Shown piece by piece: positions 30,501-40,023 of a stretch of 64,000 bases of DNA. How positions within the stretch are numbered: position 1 is the stretch's first letter; every line of letters starts with the position of its first letter. The position numbers were made by a program, and so were the translations under genes. The notes under the pieces are model-generated. The model searched no databases. It was not told the origin of the DNA and saw only the letters and a list, made by a program, of their open reading frames with translations. Source of the DNA: CAVPDG01 sp963702535 (GTDB lineage: Bacteria; Chloroflexota; Anaerolineae; Anaerolineales; UBA4823); assembly GCA_963702535.1 (NCBI GenBank), contig CAVPDG010000016.1, forward strand, positions 124,001-188,000. Reading direction: 5' to 3'.

Positions 30501-30742
30501 GCGTCCGTCTCGCTCAGCACCTGGCCCGAATCGAGGTCGTAAGTCCAATGCGTGGGCAGGTCCAGGGCGGGCTTCTGCCACGCCGGGTAGGTGTGATAAG
30601 TGTCGGGGTTGCAGGTCGGCGCCGTCCCGCTGCCGTAGCATGCCGTGGTGGTCTGCGGGTTGGCTGTAGCCAGGCTATCCTGTTTTAGATTAGAGTTTTG
30701 CCTCCAAAAAATCACCCCTCGCACCCTTGCCTTTACCTCCAA
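27577..30742 (-). pseudogene. RHS/YD-repeat protein with M23-like C-terminal tip, 5'-truncated and disrupted
   Basis: YD repeats such as YDKFGRLTGLRKPGD, YDVLGRLSIVTAPDG, YDEADRLTKAAYG, YDAAERVDVR and YDAESRLTTVSG fill about 30690-28430. The conserved RHS core end follows (ILSDHLGSTSVTTDSNG, YYGARWYDSSLSRFAQADS, YVDPTGH at about 28190). The variable tip then has NTYHMAVDGG (M23 HxxxD), IYAHLGT and AYLHFEVR (M23 second motif, but Tyr where the first His of HxH should be), with an in-frame TGA at 27729. Frames change near 29740, 29640, 29010, 28840, 28440 and 28215. The homologous region begins about 30690 with no signal peptide, so the 5' part is missing. Confidence 0.7.
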
Positions 30743-30755
30743 ATGGGTGGGTACT

Positions 30756-31072
30756 TAGAGTAGATGTACTCATACCTCCCACACCAAGAACCTGTGAATC
30801 ATCATCACAGCACCGCAAACAAGCCCACGAACAATCGCTGCAAACACGCTGCAATCGTCTTTCGTTTATTCGTTTCCTATTCGTTGACGGTCTTCACCAC
30901 GCCTTACACCATCTCAACAGAGTTGCAGCTTCGCACCTTTCAAACTTATTCGTTTCGAGTCGTTTTTCTAAAACATTTGCCAATCAAACAAGTCCCGGTG
31001 CACCTTCTAGGAACGAGCACCCTCATTGCTGACTCGCTGACTCTCGACTCGCCAGCTCGCTTTGCGAATCGC
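30756..31072. other. Gene-free AT-rich spacer between the RHS remnant and rpsB
   Basis: No frame on either strand looks coding. The stretch is less GC-rich and has short repeated words, such as TTATTCGTTT twice (near 30866 and 30948) and reiterated CGACTCGC/GACTCGCTGA words near 31030-31060. It may be the remains of the missing RHS 5' part or simple spacer DNA. Confidence 0.35.
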
Positions 31073-31128
31073 TGGACGAATCCCCCACCCCTGTGATATA
31101 CTAGCACCCGCTCCCGCCCCGGCGGGAG
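31073..31128 (+). promoter_or_regulatory. rpsB promoter and leader hairpin
   Basis: TGGACG (31073-31078) and TATACT (31097-31102) are 18 bp apart and the -10 has an upstream TG. The leader begins with an 8-bp GC-rich hairpin (CTCCCGCC / GGCGGGAG, 31111-31128) and runs about 155 nt to the rpsB start. A leader of this size could carry autogenous control by S2, but no known motif is recognised. Confidence 0.5.
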
Positions 31129-31264
31129 ATGTCATGTCCCCCATTCGGAGGACCACCCTATCTCACACGCCTCCCGACCCAACCGGGCGTGCCGCGGCAA
31201 GGAGCCAGCCGCGGCGCCGGGCGGGGATGACGGCGGCGGAAGAAAAACGCAAAGGAGTTTTACC

Positions 31265-32200
<936 letters not shown>

Positions 32201-32205
32201 CCGAT

Positions 32206-32811
32206 ATGGCTGTATCCATCGAGCAAATCAAGCAACTCCGTGAAGAAACCGGCGCCGGCATCATGGACTGCCGCAAAGCACTCGAGCAGGCAGACGGTGA
32301 TATCGAGAAAGCCGTTGAAGCCCTGCGTGAGAAGGGTCTGGCAACCGCCGCCAAGCGCGCCGATCGCGAAGCCTCCGAAGGCGTGGTGGAGCTCTACTCC
32401 CACGGCAACGGTCGTGTCGGCGTGATGGTCGAGCTCAACTGCGAGACGGATTTCGTCGGGCGCTCGGAGGGCTTCCGCGCCCTCGCCCACGAGCTGGCGC
32501 TGCAGATCGCCGCCGCCGCCCCGCTCTACATCCGCGAAGAGGATATCCCCGCTGCAATCCTGGAGCACGAGCGCAACCTCGCCCGCGCAGCTGCCCTCGA
32601 AGAAGGCAAGCCGGAAGCCGTGGCTGAGCGCATCGTCGAAGGGCGCCTCGCCAAGTTCATGGACGAAACCGTCCTGCTGCGCCAGGTTTACATCCGCGAT
32701 GACAGCCTCACCATCCAGCAGCTCATGATGGATAAAGTCGCCTCCATCGGCGAGAACCTCGTCATCCGGCGCTTCGTCCGGTGGGAATTGGGCAGAAGCG
32801 CAGAAGAGTGA
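32206..32811 (+). CDS. tsf: Elongation factor Ts (short form)
   Basis: Guanine-nucleotide exchange factor for EF-Tu. The N-terminal TS-N domain has LREETGAGIMDCRKALEQA, and MVELNCETDFVGRSEGF is the EF-Tu contact region. At 201 residues it is the short form (as in Thermus), with one copy of the core subdomain. The C-terminus VIRRFVRWELG is typical. It is followed by a strong terminator at 32821. Confidence 0.95.
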   Translation: MAVSIEQIKQLREETGAGIMDCRKALEQADGDIEKAVEALREKGLATAAKRADREASEGVVELYSHGNGRVGVMVELNCETDFVGRSEGFRALAHELALQIAAAAPLYIREEDIPAAILEHERNLARAAALEEGKPEAVAERIVEGRLAKFMDETVLLRQVYIRDDSLTIQQLMMDKVASIGENLVIRRFVRWELGRSAEE

Positions 32812-32820
32812 TCTACATCC

Positions 32821-32849
32821 GAGCCAACCAACGGGTTGGCTCTTTTTTT
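32821..32849 (+). terminator. Intrinsic terminator after tsf
   Basis: GAGCCAACC (32821-32829) pairs with GGTTGGCTC (32834-32842) around AACG and is followed by seven T. It separates rpsB-tsf from pyrH. Confidence 0.8.
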
Positions 32850-32898
32850 GAAGCTCGATGGAAGTTGCCGTGATAAATCCCGGATTTGGGAGGCGTGC

Positions 32899-33618
32899 AT
32901 GGAGAACGAAGTGAAGTACCGGCGCATCTTGCTCAAGCTCAGCGGCGAAGCCCTGGGGGGCCAGGGCAGCTACGGCATCGACCCCCGCCGTGCGGAAGAT
33001 ATCGCCGAGCGCGTCAGCCAGGTGCGCCAGCTCGGCGTGGATGTCGCCATCGTCATCGGCGCCGGCAACGTCTGGCGCGGCCGCACCGGGCTGGATCGCG
33101 GCATGGACCGCGCCACAGCCGATTACATGGGCATGATCGCCACCGTCATGAACGCCCTCGCCCTCATGGACGCCATGGAGCGCCTCGGCTTGGTGACGCG
33201 CGTCCAGTCTGCCGTAGAGATGCGCGCCGTCGCCGAGCCCTACATCCGCCGCCGCGCCATCCGCCACCTGGAAAAGGGGCGCGTCGTCATCCTGGGCGGC
33301 GGCACCGGCAACCCCTACTTCTCCACCGATACCGCCGCCGCTCTGCGGGCGATGGAGATCGGCGCAGATGTGCTCATCAAAGCCACCAAGGTCGACGGCG
33401 TCTATGATAGCGACCCGCTGACCCACCCGGACGCCGTGCGCTTCGACCGCCTGACCTACATGGAGACCATCAACCGCCGCCTGGAGGTGATGGATAGCAC
33501 CGCCATCACCCTGTGCATGGATAACCACCTGCCCATCCTGGTGCTCAACCTGTGGCAGCCCGACGTCCTGCGCCAGGCGATCTTCGGCGCGCCTGTCGGC
33601 ACTCTCGTCTCTGATTGA
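32899..33618 (+). CDS. pyrH: Uridylate kinase
   Basis: Phosphorylates UMP to UDP as a hexameric amino acid kinase-fold enzyme. The start MENEVKYRRILLKLSGEALGG at 32899 follows GGGAGG. IVIGAGNVWRG, MDRATADYMGM, ILGGGTGNPYFSTDTAAALRA and IKATKVDGVYDSDP are diagnostic. The length of 239 residues is normal. It links the pyr operon product UMP to nucleotide supply. It is in the widely conserved rpsB-tsf-pyrH-frr order. Confidence 0.95.
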   Translation: MENEVKYRRILLKLSGEALGGQGSYGIDPRRAEDIAERVSQVRQLGVDVAIVIGAGNVWRGRTGLDRGMDRATADYMGMIATVMNALALMDAMERLGLVTRVQSAVEMRAVAEPYIRRRAIRHLEKGRVVILGGGTGNPYFSTDTAAALRAMEIGADVLIKATKVDGVYDSDPLTHPDAVRFDRLTYMETINRRLEVMDSTAITLCMDNHLPILVLNLWQPDVLRQAIFGAPVGTLVSD

Positions 33619-33626
33619 AGCATCCC

Positions 33627-33660
33627 CAGGGCTTTCAATTCTGTGAAAGCCCTGATTTTC
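33627..33660 (+). terminator. Terminator-like hairpin between pyrH and frr
   Basis: CAGGGCTTTCA (33627-33637) pairs with TGAAAGCCCTG (33644-33654) around a 6-nt loop and is followed by ATTTTCCCCC. The short T-run suggests partial termination before frr. Confidence 0.6.
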
Positions 33661-33712
33661 CCCCTTTCCGGTCTTTGCATTTTCGGGTATCCTATATGGC
33701 AAGGAGGCCCGC

Positions 33713-34270
33713 ATGCTCAAAGAGATATACAAAGAGACCGAAGTTCGCATGAAAGGGGCTATCCAGGCGCTGGAAGAAGACCTGGCAGGCATCCGCACCG
33801 GGCGCGCCAGCCCCGCCTTGATCGAGCGCCTGCACGTCGAGTATTATGGCGCCCCTACACCGCTGATCCAGCTCGCCTCCATCAGCGTGCCCGAGCCGCG
33901 CTCGCTGCTGATCAAGCCTTTTGACGCCTCCTCCCTCAAAGCGATCGAGCGCGCCATCCTGGCGTCCGATCTTGGACTCACCCCCAACAACGATGGCAAA
34001 TCCATCCGCCTCAACCTGCCGCCGCTCACCGAAGAGCGCCGCAGGGACCTGGTGAAGGTGGTCCACAATCGCGTCGAAGAAGCGCGCGTCGCCGCCCGCA
34101 ATGTGCGCCGCGATAGCATCCGTGACCTGCGCGAGTTCGAGGAAGAGAAGCTCATCTCCGAGGATGAGCTGAAGAAAGGCGAAGAAGAGCTGCAAAAGAT
34201 CACAGAGCGCTTCATCGAAGAGATCAACGCTGCCGGTGAGCGCAAGGAGAAGGAGATCCTGGAGGTCTGA
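33713..34270 (+). CDS. frr: Ribosome recycling factor
   Basis: Splits post-termination ribosomes together with EF-G. It is 185 residues, the usual length. EDLAGIRTGRASPALIERLHVEYYG, SLLIKPFDASSLKAIERAI and LGLTPNNDGKSIRLNLPPLTEERR are family signatures. The start follows AAGGAGG. It is followed by uppS after 19 bp. Confidence 0.95.
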   Translation: MLKEIYKETEVRMKGAIQALEEDLAGIRTGRASPALIERLHVEYYGAPTPLIQLASISVPEPRSLLIKPFDASSLKAIERAILASDLGLTPNNDGKSIRLNLPPLTEERRRDLVKVVHNRVEEARVAARNVRRDSIRDLREFEEEKLISEDELKKGEEELQKITERFIEEINAAGERKEKEILEV

Positions 34271-34289
34271 GTCGCCTTGCAGGAAAGCT

Positions 34290-35042
34290 ATGACTGAGCC
34301 AGAAAAATTGGATCTCCCGGAGAGAGTCGCTACCCACATTGCCATCATCATGGACGGCAACGGGCGCTGGGCGCTGTCGCGCGGCTTGCCGCGCATGGCG
34401 GGGCACCGCGCCGGCACCGAGAACCTACGCCGCGTCATCGAAGCCTGCATCGAGTTTGGCATCCGCTATCTCACCATCTACGCCTTCTCCACCGAGAATT
34501 GGGGACGCCCGCAGGAAGAAGTTGCCGGCTTGCTGCATATCCTGGAAGACGTCATCGACCGCGAGCTCCAGGAGCTCCACGATCAGGGCGTCCAGTTGCG
34601 CCACATCGGTCGCCTCGACCGCCTCAATCCCTTGCTGCGCGACAAGGTGCTCTACGCCGTAGACTTCACCCGTCAAAACACCCGCCTGGTGCTCAACGTC
34701 GCCTTCAATTATGGCGGGCGGGATGAGATCGTCTGCGCCGTGCAGCGCATGATCGCCGACGGCGTCCAGGCGCAGGATGTCAACGACCAGCGCATCAGCC
34801 AGTACCTCTTCACCGCCGGCGTGCCCGACCCCGACCTCATCATCCGCACCTCCGGGGAACTGCGCGGCAGCAACTTCCTGATCTGGCAAGGCGCTTATTC
34901 CGAGTGGTACTTCACGCCAACCTACTGGCCCGATTTCGATAGAGAAGCGCTGCTGAAAGCCCTTCAGGAGTTTGCCCACCGCGAGCGCCGCTTCGGGAAG
35001 GTCGCAGAAGCCCCCGAGGACAGCGCAAGCCATGCTGGCTAA
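34290..35042 (+). CDS. uppS: Isoprenyl (undecaprenyl diphosphate-type) transferase
   Basis: Makes long cis-polyprenyl diphosphate, the lipid carrier for cell-wall sugars. HIAIIMDGNGRWALSRG is the catalytic Asp motif, TIYAFSTENWGRP and NVAFNYGGRDEIV follow, and LIIRTSGELRGSNFLIWQ with YFTPTYWPDF ends the core. The ATG at 34290 is chosen because it follows AGGAAAG and matches the family's N-terminus. The end overlaps cdsA by 11 bases. Confidence 0.94.
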   Translation: MTEPEKLDLPERVATHIAIIMDGNGRWALSRGLPRMAGHRAGTENLRRVIEACIEFGIRYLTIYAFSTENWGRPQEEVAGLLHILEDVIDRELQELHDQGVQLRHIGRLDRLNPLLRDKVLYAVDFTRQNTRLVLNVAFNYGGRDEIVCAVQRMIADGVQAQDVNDQRISQYLFTAGVPDPDLIIRTSGELRGSNFLIWQGAYSEWYFTPTYWPDFDREALLKALQEFAHRERRFGKVAEAPEDSASHAG

Positions 35043-35850
35043 ACGCGTCCTCGTCACCATCGTCCTCCTCCCGATCGGCCTGGTCTTGATCTGGCTCGGA
35101 GGCATCCCCTACTATCTATTGATCGCCTTGATCCTGGGTCTGGCAGCCTGGGAATATGCCCGGCTGTTTCGCGCCGGCGGGCTGCAGCCCGCCGGGGTGC
35201 TGATCATCGCCGGCGTGCTGCTCCTCGTGGCAGGTCGCGCCTTCAACGGCTTCGAAAGCGCTCCCTGGATACTCAGCTTGCTCATCCTGGCTTCCATGAC
35301 TTACCACCTGGTGGACTACGAGCGCGGCAAGGACCAGTCCGGCACCAATTTTGCCATCACCCTGAGCGGCATCTTCTACCTGGGTTGGATCGGCGCCTAC
35401 CTGATCTCCCTTCGCGATCTTCCGCATGGGTTCTGGTGGGAGCTGCTGGTGCTCCCGGCAGTCTGGATCGCCGACTCCGGTGCGTATTTCATCGGGCGTA
35501 GCCTGGGGCGACACAAGCTCAGCCCGCGCCTCAGCCCCAAGAAGACCTGGGAAGGCTACATCGGCGGCGTGGTCACCGGCACGCTCGGCGCCGGCTTGCT
35601 GGCTTACCTCTGGACCCTGCTCGGCGCGCCAGCCACCGTCATCACGGTCTGGAACGGGCTGATCATAGGCTTCATCATCTCCCTGACCACCACCCTCGGC
35701 GACCTCGGCGAAAGCATGATCAAGCGCCAGGTGGGCATCAAGGATTCCTCCAACCTCATCCCGGGGCATGGCGGCGTCTTCGACAGGATCGATTCCTGGC
35801 TGTGGGCGGGGGTGCTTGGCTACTATGTCATCCTGTGGTTGTTGATCTGA
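35032..35850 (+). CDS. cdsA: Phosphatidate cytidylyltransferase
   Basis: Makes CDP-diacylglycerol from phosphatidate and CTP in the membrane. It has about seven hydrophobic helices, and the family signature LGDLGESMIKRQVGIKDSSNLIPGHGGVFDRIDS is near the C-terminus (written in parts: LGDLGESMIKRQ, KDSSNLIPGHGG, DRIDS). The start at 35032 lies inside the uppS end, so the two are translationally coupled. It is 272 residues, normal length. It completes the conserved frr-uppS-cdsA order. Confidence 0.93.
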   Translation: MLAKRVLVTIVLLPIGLVLIWLGGIPYYLLIALILGLAAWEYARLFRAGGLQPAGVLIIAGVLLLVAGRAFNGFESAPWILSLLILASMTYHLVDYERGKDQSGTNFAITLSGIFYLGWIGAYLISLRDLPHGFWWELLVLPAVWIADSGAYFIGRSLGRHKLSPRLSPKKTWEGYIGGVVTGTLGAGLLAYLWTLLGAPATVITVWNGLIIGFIISLTTTLGDLGESMIKRQVGIKDSSNLIPGHGGVFDRIDSWLWAGVLGYYVILWLLI

Positions 35851-35878
35851 GTCGCAGTTGCTGTAAACTCGTTCTCAA

Positions 35879-35907
35879 TTGACATTACGATTTACCCGTG
35901 GTATTAT
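35879..35907 (+). promoter_or_regulatory. Consensus promoter of the SAM riboswitch-metK unit
   Basis: TTGACA (35879-35884) and TATTAT (35902-35907) are exactly 17 bp apart. Transcription would start near 35914, 25 nt before the first riboswitch helix. Confidence 0.8.
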
Positions 35908-35938
35908 CCCGGGCACAATTGCATAGCCCCAAACGGCG

Positions 35939-36116
35939 CTCTTATCCAGAGAGGCGGAGGGACCGGCCCTATGAAGCCTCGGCAACCGGTTGGTTTTCAG
36001 TGGATGGTTTTCAGCCTTCACACTTATCCGATGAAGACGGGTATGGACTGATAGCCTGAGCCTGATAGCTGAAGAAGGTGCTAATTCCGGCAGACGGATG
36101 TTCTGGAAGATGAGAG
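35939..36116 (+). ncRNA. SAM-I (S-box) riboswitch
   Basis: The P1 helix is CTCTTATC (35939-35946) with GATGAGAG (36109-36116). The conserved S-box elements follow in order: CAGAGAGGCGGAGGGACC, GGCCCTATGAAGCC, CGGCAACC, GGTGCTAATTCC and GGAAGATGAG. It lies between a consensus promoter and metK, the classic target. The P3 arm is longer than usual, with a repeated TGGTTTTCAG. Confidence 0.93.
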
Positions 36117-36149
36117 GGCGAGTGTAGCACTTGTGATTGCCCTTTCTTT
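36115..36149 (+). terminator. Riboswitch expression-platform terminator
   Basis: AGGGC (36115-36119) pairs with GCCCT (36139-36143), with an inner AGTG/CACT stem, and is followed by TTTCTTT. It abuts the 3' strand of P1, so SAM binding should favour this terminator and switch metK off. Confidence 0.65.
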
Positions 36150-36187
36150 GTACCGGAAGGGGCAAAATGTTTTAACAGGAGGTATGA

Positions 36188-37426
36188 ATGAGCACGACTT
36201 TTATGACTTCGCCCAGCTTGATGTTCACGTCCGAGTCGGTGACCGAAGGTCATCCGGATAAGGTCTGCGACCAGATCAGCGACGCCGTACTGGACGCCTG
36301 CCTGGCGCAGGACCCGTTCTCCCGGGTAGCCTGCGAAACCGCCACCAAGACCGGTTACGTGATGCTGCTGGGTGAAATCACCACCCGCGCCAACATCAAT
36401 TTCGATGAGCTGGTGCGCAAGGTCATTACCGGTATCGGGTACACGGATAGCGCCATCGGCTTCGATGGCAACAGTTGCGGCGTGCTGGTGGCGATCTCGC
36501 ACCAATCCGGCGATATCGCCATGGGTGTGGATAAGGCGCTCGAAGCCAAAACCGGGCAGATGAGCGAAGATGAAATCGACGCCATCGGCGCCGGCGACCA
36601 GGGCATGATGTTCGGCTTTGCCTGCAACGAGACCCCCACCCTGATGCCCATGCCCATCTACCTGGCGCACAAGCTTGCTCGCCGCCTGAGCGAGGTGCGC
36701 AAGAGCGGCGCCCTCCCCTGGCTGCGCCCGGACGGCAAGACCCAGGTCACCGTGGAGTACAGCTACGGGCGCCCGGTGCGGGTGAGCACCGTGTTGGTCA
36801 GCACGCAGCACGCCCCGGATGTGACCCAGGAGCAGATCCGCTCCGCGGTCATCCAGCACATCATCAACCCCACCATCCCTGCTGAGCTAATGAGCAGCGC
36901 CACACAGGTGTACGTCAACCCCACCGGGCGCTTCGTCATCGGCGGTCCGCTGGGCGACGCCGGCGTCACCGGGCGCAAGATCATCGTGGACACCTACGGC
37001 GGGATGGGTCGCCATGGCGGCGGCGCTTTCAGCGGCAAGGATCCCACCAAGGTGGACCGCTCAGCCGCTTACGCCGCCCGCTGGGCAGCCAAGAACGTGG
37101 TCGCTGCCGGTCTGGCGGATCGCTGCGAGATCCAGGTTGCTTATGCCATCGGCGTGGCTCACCCCTTGAGCGTCAACGTCGAGACCTTCGGCACCGGCTG
37201 CATCCCCGATGAGCGCATCGCCGAGCTGGTCTTGCAGCACTTCGACCTGCGCCCCGGCGCCATCATCCGCGACCTGGACCTGCGCCGCCCGATCTTCCGC
37301 CAGGTCTCCAATTACGGGCACTTCGGTCGCGACGACCTGGACCTGCCCTGGGAGCGCACCGAAAAGGCTGACGCGCTGCGCCAGGCTGCCAACCTGAAGG
37401 AAGAAGTGACTCTTCCGGCAGACTGA
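36188..37426 (+). CDS. metK: S-adenosylmethionine synthase
   Basis: Makes SAM from methionine and ATP. FTSESVTEGHPDKVCDQISDAVLD opens the protein (FTSESVTEGHPDKVCDQ), GAGDQGMMFGFA and VDTYGGMGRHGGGAFSGKD are the ATP and phosphate motifs. It is 412 residues, slightly longer than usual. The start follows AGGAGGT. Expression is under the SAM-I riboswitch and terminator directly upstream. Confidence 0.96.
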   Translation: MSTTFMTSPSLMFTSESVTEGHPDKVCDQISDAVLDACLAQDPFSRVACETATKTGYVMLLGEITTRANINFDELVRKVITGIGYTDSAIGFDGNSCGVLVAISHQSGDIAMGVDKALEAKTGQMSEDEIDAIGAGDQGMMFGFACNETPTLMPMPIYLAHKLARRLSEVRKSGALPWLRPDGKTQVTVEYSYGRPVRVSTVLVSTQHAPDVTQEQIRSAVIQHIINPTIPAELMSSATQVYVNPTGRFVIGGPLGDAGVTGRKIIVDTYGGMGRHGGGAFSGKDPTKVDRSAAYAARWAAKNVVAAGLADRCEIQVAYAIGVAHPLSVNVETFGTGCIPDERIAELVLQHFDLRPGAIIRDLDLRRPIFRQVSNYGHFGRDDLDLPWERTEKADALRQAANLKEEVTLPAD

Positions 37427-37447
37427 GCCGCCTTATACTTAAACAAT

Positions 37448-37498
37448 CCAAAAAATGGGGTCAGAGCGGGCAATGCCCGTTCTGACCCCATTTTTTGG
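37448..37498. terminator. Bidirectional terminator between metK and cbiO
   Basis: A 24-bp stem (37448-37471 with 37475-37498, one G-T pair, 3-nt loop) has six A on its left arm and six T on its right. It sits between convergent genes and can act on both strands. Its arms include GGGGTCAGA. Confidence 0.85.
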
Positions 37499-37508
37499 CA
37501 ATTCACCT

Positions 37509-38219
37509 TTACGGTCGTTCCAGGCCGTGCGCCTCCAGCAAAGCCACATCGTCCATCAGCTCCGCCGTCGGTCCATCGGCAACCACGCGCCCGTCATCCA
37601 TGATCACCATGCGCGGGAACAGCTCGCGCACCATGAGCATATCGTGCGTGGAGACCAGCATCGTCAGCGGCAGCTCGTCCAGCAGGCGGATCAGCGCCCG
37701 GCGCGCCCGCGGGTCCAGCCCGGCGGTCGGCTCATCCAGCACCAGCACTTCGGGCTTCATCGAAAGCACCGTCGCAATGGCAATCCGCTTCTTCTCCCCC
37801 ATGCTCAAGTGGTGGGAGACGCGCCCGGCATAATCCTGCATGCGCACCGCCGCCAGGGCTTCATCCACCCGCTGGCGGACTTCGTCTGGCGGCAAGCCCT
37901 GGTACAGGGGACCAAAGGCAACATCGTCATAGACGGTGGGCGAGAAGAGCTGGTCATCCGGCGATTGGAAAACCAGCCCCACCATGGCGCGCAGCCGGCT
38001 GAAGTTCTCCTTGCGAGCTTCTACCCCACATACGCGCACAGAGCCCTGCCCGTTGAGGATACCGTTCAGGTGCAGGATCAGGGTGGATTTGCCCGCCCCG
38101 TTGGGTCCTACCAGGGCGACCTTCTCACAGGGCTGGATGGCAAGCGTCACACCGCGCAGCGCCTGGTGCCCATCCGGGTAAGCATAAGAAAGATCAGCGA
38201 CTTCGATCGAATGGTGCAT
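37509..38219 (-). CDS. cbiO: Nickel/cobalt ECF importer ATPase
   Basis: A 236-residue ATPase with Walker A VGPNGAGKSTL, Q-loop VFQSPDDQLFSPTV (typical CbiO/EcfA), signature LSMGEKKRIAIATVL, Walker B VLVLDEPTAGLDP and VSTHD. It is the last gene of a minus-strand unit fur-cbiM-cbiQ-cbiO. The neighbours CbiM and CbiQ make nickel or cobalt the likely cargo. Confidence 0.9.
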   Translation of the reverse strand: MHHSIEVADLSYAYPDGHQALRGVTLAIQPCEKVALVGPNGAGKSTLILHLNGILNGQGSVRVCGVEARKENFSRLRAMVGLVFQSPDDQLFSPTVYDDVAFGPLYQGLPPDEVRQRVDEALAAVRMQDYAGRVSHHLSMGEKKRIAIATVLSMKPEVLVLDEPTAGLDPRARRALIRLLDELPLTMLVSTHDMLMVRELFPRMVIMDDGRVVADGPTAELMDDVALLEAHGLERP

Positions 38220-38222
38220 AGC

Positions 38223-39030
38223 TCACGACCACAACAGATAGGCGATCATCACCAGGAAAGCCAGGGCTCCTATCCCGCAGGATAGGACAACCCAGTGGTA
38301 CGCTTTCAGGCCCGGCAGAGGCATGGTGCGCACCTCGCCATCGTAACCGCGCGCGACCATCGCCAGGTAGATGCGGTCGCTGCGCTCCAGGGCGCGCAGG
38401 AAGAGGCTGCCCGCCATCCCGCCCGCCACGCGCGCCCGCCAGAGGATGCTGCCGCCCGGCTTCAGCGTTGCATCGGCTGAGGCGCCGCTGCGCGCCGCCC
38501 GCGCCCGCAGCAGGCGCAATACTTCATCCACCAGGACGAACAGGTAGCGCCACATCAAGCCGAAGATCGCCACCAGCAGGCGCGGCATTCGCACCGCCCG
38601 CATCGCTACCAGCAAATCCGGGAAGGGGGTGGTGGCAGCCAGGACGATCGCCGCCTGCACCGACACCCAGGATTTGAAGGCAATGCTCAAAAAACGCTCC
38701 AACCCAGGCAGTGAGGCGGTCAGCGTCCAGGGACCCAGCGAAAAGGTGAAGAGCGCCGCTCCCGGTGTGGTAAAAATCACCGGCAGGGCAGCCAGCACAA
38801 AGGGAAACGCCAGCACCGCCCGCTTGAGCACATAAGCCACCCCCAGCTCAGACAGCACTTCCACGGAGAGGATCAGGGCAAAGAGCAAGATGTAAACGGG
38901 CCAGGCGCCGAGCGGCGTGAGTCGCCGCGCTCAGGATGAAAGCCAGCGTCAGCACGAACTTCACCCTCGGGTCGAGGGCGTGGATCGGGCTGCGCCGCGG
39001 GCGGTAAGGATCTAGAAAATGGACGTGCAC
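38223..39030 (-). CDS. cbiQ: CbiQ-type ECF transmembrane protein, frameshifted
   Basis: The start is a GTG at 39030 after AGGGAAG, giving VHVHFLDPYRPRRSPIHALDPRVKFVLTLAF in the first frame (DPYRPRRSPIHALDPRVK is the CbiQ N-terminal signature). The frame slips near 38920. The rest has four to five membrane helices and RALERSDRIYLAMVARGYDGEVR, which matches the coupling region that contacts the ATPase. The reconstructed length is about 269 residues. Confidence 0.85.
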
Positions 39031-39047
39031 GGTCTTCCCTAAAAAGG

Positions 39048-40004
39048 TTACTCGGTTACCTGGCGGTTGCGGCGTAGATAAGCCACGCCAACCGCCACGC
39101 CAAAGACGATCAAACGTCCCAATGATCCCAGCCACGATGGTCGCCAGGGCTTGGTTCGATACACCGGGAAAGACATAATCGGGAATAATTTGATAAAGCG
39201 AGCCCTGGGCTGTATCGAGAAAGCCCTTCTGCTCGGCAACCCATTCCAAGCCATCCGGGTGCGAGGATGCCAGGGGCGAGAGGATGGCTAGTACGAGCGC
39301 CAAAAGCAAGCCCACAACCCACACCAGCTTCCCGCCCGTTGATCGCTCCTGACCGGCCTTGAGCAGATCTGGGCGAGCGGCATAAATCAGCGCCAGAGCG
39401 CCGACGGTGATCAGTCCTTCGCCGATCCCGATCAATGGCATGGATGCCAGCCATGGCCGGAACGGCGAGATTGGCAGGCGAAGTACCTGAGACAGCCAGC
39501 TCCAGAGCGGCGGCCAGAGAGGCGATCACAATCGATAGCCAGGCAGCCAGGAAGCCCCCCACGAATATCCCCCATTTACGCCCACCGGATAACTTTTGCA
39601 CCGTCTGGTAGGCCATATACGCTACAGAAACGCCGATCACAGCCATGTTGAAGATGTTTGCACCCAGCACCAACAAGCCGCCGTCCTGGAAGATCAGCGC
39701 CTGCACCCCCACCACGGTGGTGAGCACCAGGATCGCCGCCCAGGGTCCTAGCAGAATGGCAGCAATTGCAGCCCCCATCAGGTGACCCGATGTGCCGCCT
39801 GCCACGGCGAAATTGAGCATCTGCCCGGCAAAGATGGCAGCCGCCAGCACGCCCATCAGCGGCACCTGGCGCTCTCCCAGATCTTTGCTGACCCGCTTCA
39901 AAGCGATAGCCGACGACAATGATCGAGACGATCCACAACAAGATAGAAACGGGTACCGAAAGGAAACCATCCGGTATGTGCATGGGTTTCGGTGAGTACA
40001 ACAT
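39048..40004 (-). CDS. cbiM: CbiM-type Ni/Co substrate-binding membrane protein with PDGLE domain, frameshifted
   Basis: MHIPDGFLSVPVSILLW holds the metal-binding Met-His motif; GQMLNFAVAGGTSGHLMGAAIAAILLGPWAA and FQDGGLLVLGANIFNMAVIG are CbiM signatures. The second half has IGIGEGLITVGALAL and a C-terminal PDGLE domain (SSHPDGLEWVAEQ) with a last membrane helix ending RRNRQVTE. Slips are near 39930, 39440 and 39115. The best ribosome site (AGGAGG) serves an ATG at 40004, which adds seven residues before MHIPDG (ATG 39983). Confidence 0.85.
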
Positions 40005-40023
40005 ACGAACCTCCTGAATCAGA

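Noticed and set aside
31030..31072. CRISPR-like repeats in the words GACTCGC before rpsB
   Set aside because: The words are short, irregular and without spacers of constant length.
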